Shown: positions 11,061-22,712 of the stretch, in pieces | How the letters are laid out: each line of letters opens with the position of its first letter | Position numbering within the stretch: the first letter of the stretch is position 1 | DNA from: Tetraselmis striata | Lineage: Eukaryota; Chlorophyta; Chlorodendrophyceae; Chlorodendrales; Chlorodendraceae | DNA length: 64,000 nucleotides | Reading direction: 5' to 3' | NCBI GenBank assembly: GCA_006384855.1 | Contig: VCJN01000578.1 | Coordinates: 181,501 to 245,500 of the forward strand | Position numbers and translations under genes: made by a program | Notes under the pieces: model-generated | Seen by the model: only the letters and a program-made list of their open reading frames with translations | Database searches by the model: none | Told to the model about the DNA's origin: nothing

Positions 11061-14000
11061 TTAGGGCAGTGTGCCGTGGGCGTCGGGCGCCTCGCTGCTG
11101 TACATGAGGCAGCGCAGCGAGGGCAGCTGGCCGCGGAGCGCCTTGAGCTCGCCGGGCGGCGCGTCCATGTGGCGCGCGTCCAGCAGCTCGAGCTGCGCAC
11201 AGCCGGCCAGCGCGGCGGCCAGGTGCGCGGGGCGCATGCCGCCCGCTGCGGCGAGGAAGGCCTGCAGCAGCAGCGGGCAGCGCAGCTCGAGCGTGCCCAG
11301 CCCGCGGCAGCCCGACACGTCCAGGACGCTCAGCTCCGGCAGCGCGACCGCCAGGCGGCGCAGCCCGCTGAGCCCCAGGCGCAGCCGGCGCAGGCGCGAG
11401 AGCGCCGTCCAGCAGGGGCGCCACCCGCCGGCGCCGTCCTCCTCCAGACCCAGCGTGCACGAGGTCAGCCCCTTGCAGCCGACGGCTGCGAGGGACAGCA
11501 ACGCGTGGGGCCGCCCGGCCGCTGAGCCGCCCCCCTCCTCTGAAGGATCGCCCTGGCAGATACACAAAACACACCGCATCAGTCAGCATGTGAACATCTC
11601 AAGTCATCCTTTGCCTGCAAAGCGGAGGGGGTGTGGAGTATATGTTGAGATGGTTTAGGGTTCTTGGAACCATAAACCCCAAGCTGACACTTATTGCGGT
11701 GCTAAAAGCGCATTGCATTTCGTCCCTGACAGCGGGACCTGCGACTCAATCCTTACACATTACAGTAAAATGCGCACCTCCCTAGCTGATACATGATAGT
11801 CAACTCATCATCAGTGAGTTACGCCAACCCCACATGATCAGCCTCTTCTGCCTGCCGACCACCGACTCGCGTCGGGAGCCGCAGAGACTCGCAAAAATGC
11901 AGCACTGCACAGTCGCAATCGTCGCCCGATCGATAAGGATTGGATGTTGACGGAGGCATCATCCCAGCTCGGCTGGTCGCGCGTGTCGACACGAGCATAG
12001 CGAGAATGATACAGTATAAGGCGTCAGAACTTCCGGTGGCATACATCGGGCGCAAAAAATTGGGACTGAGAACATTCACCCATCAGCCCGGTGTTACGAT
12101 ATGTATCTGTAGCGACTACAGGTCTACAGTATAAGGATACGTCATAATGCATCGATACCTCTGCAACGATTCGGACGCGGGTGCGCAAACCCTCGTCACA
12201 TTCCGGAACAATAGCGAGCGTACTGGTAGGGGGGTTCCGCACCTGGGTGCCCCCGTTGACGAGCGCCCAGACGGCGTCCGTGGCGGCGCGGCAGCCCGAG
12301 AGCGCGAGCGACTCCAGCGCCGAGCCGTGCGCAAGCAGGTGCGCCAGCGCGGGGCCGCTGAGCGGGCAGTAGCTGACGTCCAGGTGGCGCAGGGTGCGGG
12401 CGGCAGGGGACGGCGGGCTGTCCGTAGGGTTTGCGGTAGGGTTTACGGCATCGGCGAGGCGATCGAAGGGGATGGGGTGATTGTTCTCGGACGGCGGGAA
12501 GAGGCCGAGAAGGGCGGCCTCCTCCAGGCTAGCGCACGAGGCGAGGTTTAGAGACGAGAGCGCCGGGCACGCGGCGAGCACGGGCTGCAGCGTCTCGACC
12601 TCCGTGTAGCTGAGGTCCAGCGCGGTGAGCGACGCCAGCGGGCGCGGCGGCGCGAGCCCCACGGTGCCGAGCCCGGTGCACACGCTGAGCGTAAGCGAGC
12701 CGAGCGCGGGGCAGCCCGCGGCGGTGGCGGCGAGCGCTGGGCCCGACAGCTGGCCGCAGAAGGTGGCATCCAGCGCGGTGAGCGCGGGGCACGAGAGCGA
12801 CAGGCCGTCCAGCAGCCCGCAGCCCTTGAGGTCCAGCGACGTCAGGGCGGGCGCGGCGACCGTGAGGCGCGACAGCGCGGGGCATGTTCCGAGCGCTAGG
12901 GCGCCCACGCCGACCGCACCCAGGTCGATCGCCTCCACGCGGTCGCACTCGTCCAGGCGGAGCTCCGTCAGCGCGGGGCAGTGCAGCGCCACGCGGGCCA
13001 GCCCCTTGCAGCCCGCCAGGCTCAGGCTCGTTAGCGCTGTGGACACCAGCGCCGCCTCCTGTAGGGATAAATAGGAAACGGGGGGGGGGGGGGGGGGGGT
13101 GTGAGTATGGTCAGCTCGTCCGAGGCTCGGCATCAATCCAGACAAAGCGGCGCCTTTTAAAACCTTTTCATCGGTTGATGATTGCTAGGGATGAACCAGG
13201 ACCATCATGCACAGGATCTTGAGGTGTGTGTGTGTGTGTGTGTGGGTGTGGGTGTGGGTGTGGGTGTGCGTGCGTGCTGGGGGCGGGGTGATTGTGCGAT
13301 GCTGCGCACAAAGGAATTTCACGTATCTCGATCGCTATAGGTATATCGAACACTCTGTCACCTGTGCAAGGGCCTACCACTCTATCCTGGCTATACGGCT
13401 GCCAACACACCTATAATGAGAATCCACATTATTACGCGGGTGCCAATTCGCCTATAAGAGCCCTTACTATGAGCCTCAACCTGGGCTTGCATGCAACCTA
13501 CGGAACAGCCACTCCGCTACATTTTCGTCTACATTGAACCCCTGGGAGGCACAAAAGGATCTTATTCACAGTGTTCTTAGTGCCGCATTGGCACCCGTAC
13601 CAGTACCAGTAGTCACAACGACGTTTGTGATGAATCTTACATAACCACATGATTGTTTTAGTTAGGCCCTTTTCCTACTTTGGGCAATGTAGGTCTTGCC
13701 GCGCAACTTGGGGGGAGAAAGGGGGGGAGGGGGGAGGGGGGGGGGGGGGGGGGTCGCCGGCGCACCTGCAGCCCCTCGCAGCAGTCCATGCGCAGCGTCC
13801 TCAAGCGGGAGCAGGCGCCCCGCGGCTGCGGCTGCTGTTGCGGCCCCGTCCGGCGCAGCGGCCTGGCGGGCGAGGGGGAGTGCAGGGATGCCGACCCGGG
13901 GCTGCTGATGGGGCTCCCGGCGCCGCCGCTGCTGCTGCTGCCGCTGTGCAGGTCTTGCTGCGCCAGGCGAGCCTCTGCTCGCGCCAGCGCAGCCGCGGTG

Positions 14001-14923
14001 GCAGCCACTCTGCCGCACGTACCGCCACCGACGCCGCCACCATCGCCGCCGCCGTTGCTTCGTTGCCACTCGGCAGGCACTGGCGTGACACCGTCCCAAA
14101 AGCTGTCAAACACGGTGTGCTGGCAGTCAAGGGAGGAGAAGGGGGGGTGGGGGGGGGGGGGGGGGGGAGGGGAGGAGGGGTTTTTCAGCCGCTGTGGTAG
14201 TGAAGTGCCGGGGGGGGGGGGGGGGGGGGGGGTCTTAGGCAGGCGCGGCGCACAAGCAGCGCTGCGGGAGGGGGGCTGGCGGCGGAATAGCCGGGCAACC
14301 CTGCTGTACCTACATAGGCTACCTTTACGCAGGTCCTCTTGATGCAGTACTAAGAACCTTTGCTGCAAGCCTCGTCCGATTGGGGTTCATGCAGGCCGTG
14401 TTGATGCCATAGGCTGGCATGCTCCCAGGAGGACTATCCAGCGCAGTGTGTGTGGGGTGGGGGAAGAAGGGGGGGGGGGGGGGGGGGACCTTGAGCGAGT
14501 CGCAGTCCGAGAGGTCCACGCTCGTGAGGTTGGGGCAGCGCAGCGTGACGTCGGCCAGCAGCGGGAAGGCGCGCCACGCGATGGACTCCAGCGCCTCCGA
14601 CTCCACGCTGATCGCCCGCAGGGCACCGCATCCCGGGCCGCCGGCCTGGCAGGGCAGGGCGGGACATGCGGCGGCCATCTCTGAGCGCGCCACCCGTGGC
14701 ATTGGAAACCCTAAGAATCTCGAAGCAAAGGTGGATGAGAAAAAAGTTGATTGCGCTCTATTGGACAGCAGCTGGGCACAGTGTACATCGTTTTGCATTT
14801 CGTGTGAGATCGTTGTTTGCGCCAAATTTAATCCCGGTTATTGAGATCGCTGGATATCATGGCTTGAATATGTATACCCCCCTTGTGGCAGGGGTCAGAG
14901 ATTTGGGGCGGAAGATACAGAAA

Positions 14924-14958
<35 letters not shown>

Positions 14959-17900
14959 CTCACCCTGACAGGGCCGAGGCGCAGCTCCTGTAGCGCAGGG
15001 CACTTGAGTTTGACCGACTCAAGGCTACGGCAGCCCAGCAGGGTGAGCAGCTGCAGCCGTGGCAGCTTCAGCGCGATCTGAGTCGTCCAGCAGGATCGCA
15101 GCAGGCGGGACACGCCGAGTCAGGTACGCGTTGTCCCCAATGATGGCGGTGTTCTTTCGCAACCAAGGCAGGATGGGGGCTGCAGTCCCAGGTTATGACT
15201 AAACCCCAAGCCGAAACTCTTCTGCTGTATGATGCCGTATAATGTTTATGCGGGCGGTGCAAGGTACAGCCCCTGCGTAGACAGCGCTGAAAGGTGTGGA
15301 CTGGCGTCCCAGGATGGACCAGACGGCCGGTGGCCGGGTCGCGGCGCGGGTGCCCAAGAGGAAGAAGAGAGGGGAAGGGGGGGGGGGGGGAGGGGGCACC
15401 TGGGTGAGGAGGCTGCAGCTGTCCATGACGATCTCCTCCAGCGCGGTGAACGTGTCCAGCACGGGCAGCGCCGCCGCAGGCGTGAGGCTGTCGCAGGCAG
15501 AGAGGTTGATGGAGCGCAAAGCGGGGAAGCCGGCCACGCCCGCGAGCGAGACCGCGATGCAGCTTGACACATTCAGCGACGTGAGGTCGGTGCAGCGCGT
15601 GGCGACCTCCTTCAGGGTGTCGTCCGACAGGGGCAGGTTCGCGGAGAGGTCCAGGTGCGTTAGCGCCGGCAGCCGCCCCAGCGCGGTGCGCACGGCCGAG
15701 TCGCTGATTTTGCTGCAAGCCTGCGGGAGCGGGTGGGCGGGGATCAGGAGTTGGAGGGGGGGGGGGGGGTGGGGGGGGGACTTCAGGCTGGGAGACTGCG
15801 GCTGCGGTGAGGTAACTGTGAATATTCACAGGTTGTGGATGGCTGCCTCCGATAGTTTGGTTTGCCCCCTACCCCGGTGGTAATGCAGGTGCAGGTGATA
15901 CTGTAAAAGTGCAGCTTGAGACCGCCAGCCGACTGAACGAGACTAAACCCGGGACTGGCGCGATGCCAGCGCAGTGACGGCCGTAGAGGTTGGACAGTGT
16001 CGGTTCAAATGCGTAGCGTCGTAAGTCCGCATACACATCGGCGTTGATATGGCCACCGCCGCACTTGGTATGGCCATATTGACATGACCAGGGTGGGAAT
16101 CTCTGGCCAATGAAGCTGAAGCCGATGATGGGATGGTATTCTCCAGGCAACACCCCCATTTCAACGCCCATGAAGGGGAATGGGGGTCACCTTGAGGTCA
16201 AGGTGCGTTAGCACGGGACAGTGCGGCACAAGGGCCGAGATGGCACTGTTGCGCAGCACAAGCCGGCGCAGCTCGCCGCAGCGCACCACCAGCCGCCCCG
16301 CGCGGCAGCCCTCCGCCACCAGACTGGTCAGGTGCTCGTGCGCGATGGCCACCTCGCCCTGCCACATAGGGGATCAGGACCAGCGCGGCAGGGTCAGCGC
16401 GCGCCGTTCTCCTCCCACGGGCAGATACTCAGGCAAAACAGAGGACCCTGACCCTCCCAACGTGTTTGTTATATGTGCGACCGTTTTGACCCCGATCAAG
16501 AGTCACGGTATGCTCTCGCAGCTTATTGCACCCGAGGCGAGTGTCACGGCCGCCATCAGTGAGACAGGCGTTGACTGTACGAAACCAATCTGCTGGCCTG
16601 GTTGTCGCGGGGCGGAGGCGGCCGAGGCGCGCTCACGGCTCCCGCCTCAACGCACTCAGATGCTGTCTGCTGCGGAGGCCGCCACGCAGCGTGGCCCCAG
16701 GTTTTGGATGTGCTTTGTACGCTTTTGTACTATCTGTGAGCGCCTCCATGCGCACGTCCCCTCCTCCCTTCCATCCCCCTCCTCTATCATGCCGGCTCTT
16801 GCGCCCCCCCCCCCCCCCCCCCCCGCCTGCCGACGAAAGGCCCCTCGATGGCTCTGGCGCCTCAAGTGATAGCGTCACCCGCGTGCCTTTGGCCCTGCCT
16901 GCCTGGAGAGGGCCCAGCAGGTTGAAAGGTTGGATGGGACGGATGGATGAGGAGACGAGATGGAGTGGGGGGGGGGGGGGGGGGGGGGGGGTCTGCGCAC
17001 CGGGCCAAAGCGTCCGAAGGACGCCTCCCGGACGGTGAGCTCCCGCAGTGCGGCCATGCGCGGGCCGCCGATGATGCCCAGCTGCTGCTCGCTGATCTGG
17101 CCGTGCCCCAGCTCCAGGCGCACCAGCCCCGGCAGCGCGTCGCACACCGCCTCCAGCATGTGCGCGTCCACAAAGTCCAGCTCTGCCAAGTTGAGCGACG
17201 AGATGTTGGGGTGCAGGCGCAGCAGCTCCAGAGTCTGCGTTGGTGACGGCATGGGCATGCCATAATAAGATAGAGTCTGGCAGTAGTATTGCACAATTAC
17301 CTATGCGTACAAGTATGCGAGCCTTATTCGGGTACATACTGCCAGAATTATGCGTATGTATGATAGTTAGCCATGCTATAAAAAATCCATCCAAAATCGC
17401 GATGATGCGTGTCCTCCCCGCGGGCCTGGTCCACCAGAATGCGGTTTACCGCTCTGGCTTTGAATGAATGGGCCAGCCGCAGAGAGAGAGAGGGGGAAGG
17501 GGGGGAGGGGGGGACCTGGGCGCGGCTGATGCTGCGCTTCTGGAGGTCAAGACTGCGCCAAAAGGAGTCCGACTGGCAGACGGCGTGCCAGCGGCGGCAG
17601 GTGGTGGCCACCTGGCAGAGCTTGTCGATTGGGAAGGAGCTGAACAGGATCTTCAGGATGTCCGCGTTGTGCAGCACCAGCTCCATCGCCGCGGCGTGGC
17701 TGTCCGCGGGCGCGGGCGGCGCAGCGCCGCCGCCGCTGCTGGTGCCCGCGCCTGCGCCGCGGCACATGCCCTGTCTCAGTCCAGGCAGCGCACTGCCGCT
17801 TTGGGCAGCTTGCCCGGAGCTTTGTAGCCCCTCACCCCCCCCCCCCCCCCCTGCCCGCCCACCAAACCCCTCCACCTCTTTCCTCCATCTCCCCAGAAGC

Positions 17901-18800
17901 TGTTGAACATAACCCGCAGGGAATGGTATGTTATGGTATGGTTAGACGCGCCCAGCCCGGAGGCCTGGGGGTAGCTAAAGGCCAACACCCCCCCCTCCCC
18001 CCCCCCGGAAATTGTGTGCCTGGCTGTAGCCCTGTAGCTTCCCCGCAGAGAAGATATGATGAATACCACAGGGCCGGATCTCATCACTCCCGTTGAGGCG
18101 AAACTGTGGTGATATGGGCTTTCTTGCTGAAGATACAAGGGGAAGGGCGGGGGGGGGGGGTGTCAAGGGCCAACTGGCCACTGGCGACAGGCAGCGAGGG
18201 AAGCAGCGCAGCTCGGCACCGTGGACCGCACCCTACGTGGCCGAGATCAGCGCGAAGTGCTGTAACCCCCCCCGCCCCCGCCCCCCCCCCCCCCCCCCCC
18301 CCCCGGCGCGGCGTTCCGAATCGCTGGTGGCTGCCCTAAGACCGCGGCGGCGAGGTGCGGCGCCATCAGTACCACATCCGGTACCTACGGGACGGTTAAC
18401 CGATATATACAGTCGCGATACCTCCCGGCCGCCCGCCTGCCCGTCGGGCGCGTCGCGTCGATACGTCGTCGTGCGAGCCCCCCCGCCCACGGCCGCTCGC
18501 ACCACCCGCTTCGTCAGCAGCGCGCGGCAGCAGCAGCGGGCCGCCGCCATCAGCCTACCGCAGCAGCAACCGCGCAGGGATAGGGGGCAGGGGCTCACCA
18601 GACGACGATGCGCCCGCGCCCGAGGTAGGAAGCGACGGCGACGCGTCGTCCTCTGCCGCGCCGTGGCGGGAAGCGACGGGATTCTGAGCGCCGAATCTCG
18701 GGTTCAAGAAGCGCGCCCGCTTAGTGGCGTGCAAGGCGCGCTGCTCGCGCCCGTCTGCCGCCCCGCCCGAGGTGGGCGCCGCAGCGTTTCCGGAGTCCAT
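11061..18800 (-). CDS. FBL15: F-box/leucine-rich-repeat protein, FBL15/SLOMO type (10 exons)
   Basis: Predicted SCF ubiquitin-ligase substrate receptor of about 1,030 aa. My exons, in transcript order: 18599-18800, 17516-17751, 17001-17234, 16191-16358, 15400-15720, 14964-15077, 14490-14645, 13766-14119, 12243-13058, 11061-11552. All introns are GT-AG. Intron 1 is phase 1 and the other eight are phase 0, and the frame stays open throughout. Exon 1 is a Ser/Ala-rich leader from ATG 18800. Exon 2 carries the F-box (about residues 95-140: DILKILFSSFP...CRRWHAVCQSDSFWRSL). Exons 3-10 are cysteine-containing-type LRRs, for example LDLKGCGLLDGLSLSCPALT and LTALDLSYTEV. Repeat order and length (Arabidopsis FBL15/SLOMO is roughly 990 aa) match that family end to end, including a C-terminal LPSLRCLMYSS. 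In Arabidopsis, SLOMO affects auxin homeostasis and leaf initiation; the algal role is unknown. Most introns have a C-tract just after the donor. Confidence 0.88.
13225..13275 (+). repeat. GT/GTGGGT microsatellite inside intron 8 of the F-box/LRR gene
   Basis: A GTGTGT run passes into GTGGGT hexamers. It lies within the 707-nt intron 13059-13765, which also holds a G20 tract (13080-13099) beside the acceptor and a G18 tract (13736-13753) beside the donor. Confidence 0.85.
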
Positions 18801-19280
18801 ACTGCTAGGGTAGCGATAATGACTGTGCGGGTGTTGTGGATGGCGCTAGCTGGGCAAGATAGGCATGTGTGCGGCAGACGACCGGCTTTCTGCCGCAAAA
18901 CCTTGTCATTTGTTCGGGTCACAGGTGGCGGGTTTGGTTGATGCATCGTGGGGCGGAGTTGGACGCAGTTCACATTTCCGCTCGGAGGGTGGGCGGGGAC
19001 TGGCGAGCAACTTCATTTTTGGTTAGGTCGCTACAGGGAGCAGAGCGTCAAGAGAATGCACGGAAAGTACTGCGGAAGGAAAAAGCTGGCGAGCAACTCG
19101 GCGTCAAGTACGCGTACCGGTGGATTTTCCAGTATTTCAAAGTTGAGTCTGGTTTTGCCAAGAAGATCGCGCAGGCTTTTTTACACGGACAAGAGCCGAG
19201 ATAGGCAGGAAGGTTTTAAAGTGAAAGAAGCGTGGAGGGCAAACGGAGTTGAGGGGGGGGGGGGGGGGGGGGGGGGGGGC
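18801..19280. other. Upstream region of the F-box/LRR gene
   Basis: No gene recognised. It should contain the promoter of the minus-strand F-box/LRR gene, but no clear core element is visible. A G27 tract at 19253-19279 separates it from the recombinase element. Confidence 0.3.
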
Positions 19281-19424
19281 TGCGTGTAACGCAGCGAAAC
19301 GATGGCTACTTTTATGTCTACTCGTGCTGCACCCAAAAAGCAGGGCGAAACGACAGATGCCTAGTATCCCGTACCACTGAGCAACACGGTAGCCGAAAAA
19401 CGGTTAGGGAATGGGAGGAACCCC
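19281..19424 (+). repeat. Direct repeat, left copy, flanking the recombinase remnant
   Basis: Shares TGCGTGTAACGCAGCGAAA, TTTTATGTCTACTCGTGCTG, GGGCGAAACGACA and CGGTTAGGGAA with 21301-21468, in the same orientation. Split direct repeats around a tyrosine recombinase are typical of PAT/Ngaro-like DIRS elements, including algal ones. Confidence 0.75.
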
Positions 19425-19591
19425 AAAAGCAATCATAAACAATTTTATTAGAACATTACAAAGTTGAGTATGGTTTTGCCAGTGATGAGCGAACGGAGAG
19501 AGCGGTGGATTGACGGATAAGGGGTAGCGCCAGCAGGTCATGAAGGGGGCACCGGGAAGGCCACCGCTGCGGAGTCTTGCTTTTGGTGGAC

Positions 19592-20650
19592 TTAAGAGTG
19601 GCGGTGGGGCGCGATCATGTGACCGAAGAAGAACCACGCGCCATGCGCTGACGGAAGGACGTAAGGGTCGATGTAGTCCAGAACGACGTCGGAGTTAGTG
19701 CCCCAGCCGCCCTCGTAGCTAATGTCGGACAGTAGATTTCCGATGGCGTTAGCGGCAGATGCCGCTCCCTTGCGAAGGATGTGTGAGCTCCAAGAAGTGC
19801 CGGCGGGAGGGGCAGCACCGACAAGCAAGACCAATGGCCGTAGAGAGCCAGTCCGACATTGTAGCGGCGGTCCAAGACGACTTGGACTGCTCGCTCGGGG
19901 TGACCGCGCAAAAAATTGTTTCGGCCAAGGCAACAAGAACCAGGGGGGCAGACTGTACATGATCGATGAAGTGGTGCATGAGACGCGCAATGCAAGGGTC
20001 CTCCGACACTGGAAGGAGCAGTACGCGCATGTCGTTGGGACCGCGTCGACCAGCGCGGCTTTTCTTGCGGTGCAAATGCAGGGTAATGTTGTAATGAATC
20101 GTCGACAAGCAGCACGTCCCGCACTCAGAAGGACACGCCAGTATGTCCCCTGGCAAAGAACATGAAGTTGACAACCGAGGCCACGTGGGCTCGGAAGTTG
20201 TACTTATACTCTTGGATGGGATGAGTAGACACAATCAACTCTGCTTGCTCGACGAAGCGGTAAGGGACATCAGCATGCATAGATAGGGACTCGCAAAGGG
20301 GGAGCCCACAGGCGGCGTTGCCGTAGCATCATGCCACGACAAGCCGCAGTTAGGTGCAGGCTGACTTGGCGATCGGGTCGAGGTTGTGTAGCTCAAAGAA
20401 CATGATGTTGATTGCGGACATAAAGGGCTGCAACGACTTAGCCCCAATGTGCCCATGCTCACCAATCCAAGCAACGTACCGACGACAGTAGCAGTGGTCG
20501 CCTCCAACGGGCTGATGTTCTCGGAGTCGTGGCAGAACTCCGCGAACTGAGACAATCTGCCGGCGTAGCTCTTGAGTGTCCGAGCGGTGAGGGAGCTTGA
20601 GAGTAGGTCGAGGGTCTACTGCCCCAGCTCGTCTGAGCCGAACGCGTCAT
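19592..20650 (-). pseudogene. Tyrosine recombinase of a DIRS/PAT-like retroelement, degenerate
   Basis: The minus strand encodes, over several frames, a phage-integrase-type recombinase of the kind found in algal DIRS-like elements. The N-terminal SAM-like part is readable near 20440-20600 (LSQFAEFCHDSENISPLEAT...). The C-terminal catalytic part lies in 19592-19990 and contains the box II motif SHILRKGAA (His-x-x-Arg) and the nucleophile context VLDYIDP (Tyr at about 19675). The middle is broken by stops and frame changes, so this copy should not be functional. Such enzymes insert circular cDNA without target duplication. Direct repeats lie on both sides. Confidence 0.75.
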
Positions 20651-21300
20651 GCAGCCGAGACCGGAGTGAAGCAGCCCAAGGGGCGACAGCTTCGGGCTCG
20701 TCTATTACGTAAGTGCGGCGCTTGGCCGACAAAGTAACAGAGGGACGGTTCATGTTAGCAAACTACTCGGTGGCAGCGTCTAGGTTTTTCGGCGGTTGGC
20801 TGATAGTCGCTGGACGGCGGGTTTGCAACAGCGCCAATACGGGTTTGCGGGGCTAAGTTCAGATTGGAGGGCCGCCCCGCGCGCCCTTCGGGCTCGTAGT
20901 GCCTGTCACGCGCGTCACGTACACGTGCGAAGCTTGGTCGTTGCGAACCGGTTGTAACACGCAGTGTGACAACCGACTGACGAAGCGATGAGATGGCACG
21001 GGAGGCGGTTTGTTGAGCCGCCATGCGCAGGTGTGCGGATGGTTGAGCCGCACTCGGCTGTAGTTGTAAGAAGCGCCGCACCGAGGAAGGTCTAAATGAA
21101 GTCTATAAGGTGTAAATGAAGACTGGGCCTTCACGTCTTCTTGTAGCAATTCAAGCGTCGGCTCGACGGGTTCATCTCCATCGGACATGGTAACGCACGG
21201 ACGTACGGATGAGAATTTCACACACGAGTGGTGAGCCGGGCGTGGTCTTGAACAACATGGGGTGAGTTTGCTCGCTACAGGTTACGAGACGGATAATTGT
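20651..21300 (-). other. Internal region of the DIRS/PAT-like element, unassigned
   Basis: Lies between the recombinase remnant and the right direct repeat. Only short ORFs are present; RT/RNase H domains are not recognisable, so the element appears internally deleted. Confidence 0.35.
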
Positions 21301-21468
21301 TGCGTGTAACGCAGCGAAATTGGAAGATGGCAGGCTCGGCTGCTATGGCTGCTTTTATGTCTACTCGTGCTGCATTAAAAAAGGGCGAAACGACAAGTGC
21401 ATGCCTATTATCCCTTACCATTGAGCAGCACGGCAGCGAAAAGCGGTTAGGGAAAGGGAGGAAACCCC
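21301..21468 (+). repeat. Direct repeat, right copy, flanking the recombinase remnant
   Basis: Partner of 19281-19424, about 2.02 kb away in the same orientation. It has a roughly 20-nt extra segment after the first 25 nt. A short Lys/Arg-rich ORF (21297-21482, +) runs through it. Confidence 0.75.
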
Positions 21469-21718
21469 GTAAACAAGTTTGAAATATATATAGGGTAATC
21501 CTTCGCACTACTTCAGTATTTCGCCGGTATTTATGCGGCGCTGCGAGTAGTACCGCGGTTGTACGTACATCACTTGACCTCTTGCGCCGGCTGCAATCGT
21601 AGGTCTGGCATGTAGCCCTTGGAACTTATTGCCTTATTCGAACCCCGAAGGGCTACCCTGTAGTGCATCGACCGGGTAAACCCATGACACGCCGGGCCGA
21701 TATATACTAACGAAATAT

Positions 21719-21784
21719 GTCGACCAGGAATCGAACCTCTGAACCTCGCAAAAGAGACGACCGCTCAACCGGGCGGACAAGGAT
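21719..21784 (-). other. tRNA-like sequence with pol III A and B boxes (SINE head or tRNA pseudogene)
   Basis: On the minus strand a perfect B box GGTTCGATTCC (21727-21737) follows an A-box-like GGTTGAGCGG (within 21761-21771) at tRNA-like spacing. The ends can pair only partly (TGTC...GACA), the T-stem has mismatches, and the body is about 63-66 nt, too short for a normal tRNA. I therefore do not call it a functional tRNA. A tRNA-derived SINE head or a decayed tRNA fits best. Confidence 0.45.
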
Positions 21785-22015
21785 TGTACCTACCTAGCAT
21801 TGCTGTTATGTATGGCGACTACAGGTAAGGATTTTCCCCGGTATATAACCGAACTTCCGATATCGCCTTCTGCTGCTAGCTCATGTAATTATATAACCGA
21901 ACCCTTGGGCGGTACCGCCCCCAAGGGGCACCCGCCGAGGGGAACCCGGATAAATGGGCTAGGGCACTAGTGCGTATTTATAACCAAACCCGACAACATT
22001 AGCACTACCAGTAAC
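21785..22015. other. No gene recognised
   Basis: Short region with GGTATATAACCGAAC-like repeats (21840-21855 and 21889-21900). A CAGCTAGCTCATGTAA-like block at about 21870-21887 recurs near 23251-23267. Confidence 0.4.
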
Positions 22016-22712
22016 GTCGTGTCCGAGAGCTATGATCCCCGGAGCTTGAAGCTCACGCTGCTGGAGTTGAAAACTATAAGGTACGGGGTCAAGTACACTG
22101 CGATGCCCATGCCATGGCTGTGGATCGGTTTGAGCGCTTCCTGCCGGGCGACATACATCGGGGGTCGGCAGTGCGGGATGCGGCGTGGCACAACACGGAG
22201 CCGGGACATAAAGGCCCTCTTCGAGACATCATGGATATGTCGGAGTACACGGGCATAGTCTTCGGCACAGCGTTGGGTGAGCTACTGAGCAAGGGTGCGC
22301 GCGCGGTGTCACATGCTTATAATTGGCCGCAGATCGGGGCGCGCTCTAGTCACGGCGCACTCGGTGCACCACTACCCGGGCCTACCAGGAGGCCTTAAAC
22401 ACAATAAATATTAGTCGGGGTCCTAAGCTTGGTGGCGGCTTGAGAGCGTGCTCGCTGCCTCATCAGACGGCGCATATTCGTCCGCCGCGATCCCGTTGCC
22501 GAAGCTGCACAGCATGTCCGTGGATCACCCTCGCACACGACACGTGCACGCGTGGCCCGGACTCTCAACCGTGCGCCCATCACTCATCCATCCCGCCTCG
22601 TGCGGGATGCAGGCCGCTTTTAGGCGGCTTGATGTGTTGATCTAGTTAGAACTGCTTTTGGCTGTAGTATGGATTTGATATTGGCCTTTTTGTGATTCAC
22701 ACTAGTATTCGT
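22016..22712 (+). mobile_element. 3' fragment of the LINE-like family also present at 43.6-48 kb
   Basis: A 5'-truncated copy in plus orientation. Its translation (two frames) matches the C-terminal domain of the 43.8-44.6 kb copy: LLELKTIRYGVKYTA, then VDRFERFLPGDIHRG, DAAWHNTEPGHKGPLRDI and MSEYTGIVFGT. It then runs through the family's 3' end with its two hairpins at about 22585-22635. A frameshift splits the reading frame near 22115, so the copy is dead. Confidence 0.85.
22585..22635 (+). repeat. Double hairpin at the LINE 3' end, copy 1
   Basis: Two adjacent stem-loops: CATCCCGCC-loop-GCGGGATG, then GCCGCTTTTAGGCGGC. The same pair occurs in the copies at about 23590-23632 and 43697-43745. 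Confidence 0.8.

Noticed and set aside
10884..18941. Many long plus-strand ORFs opposite the F-box/LRR exons (for example 10884-11525, 13680-14342, 18093-18941)
   Set aside because: They are antisense shadows of GC-rich exons or read through homopolymers as poly-Gly. The minus-strand exons have family homology and consistent splice phases.
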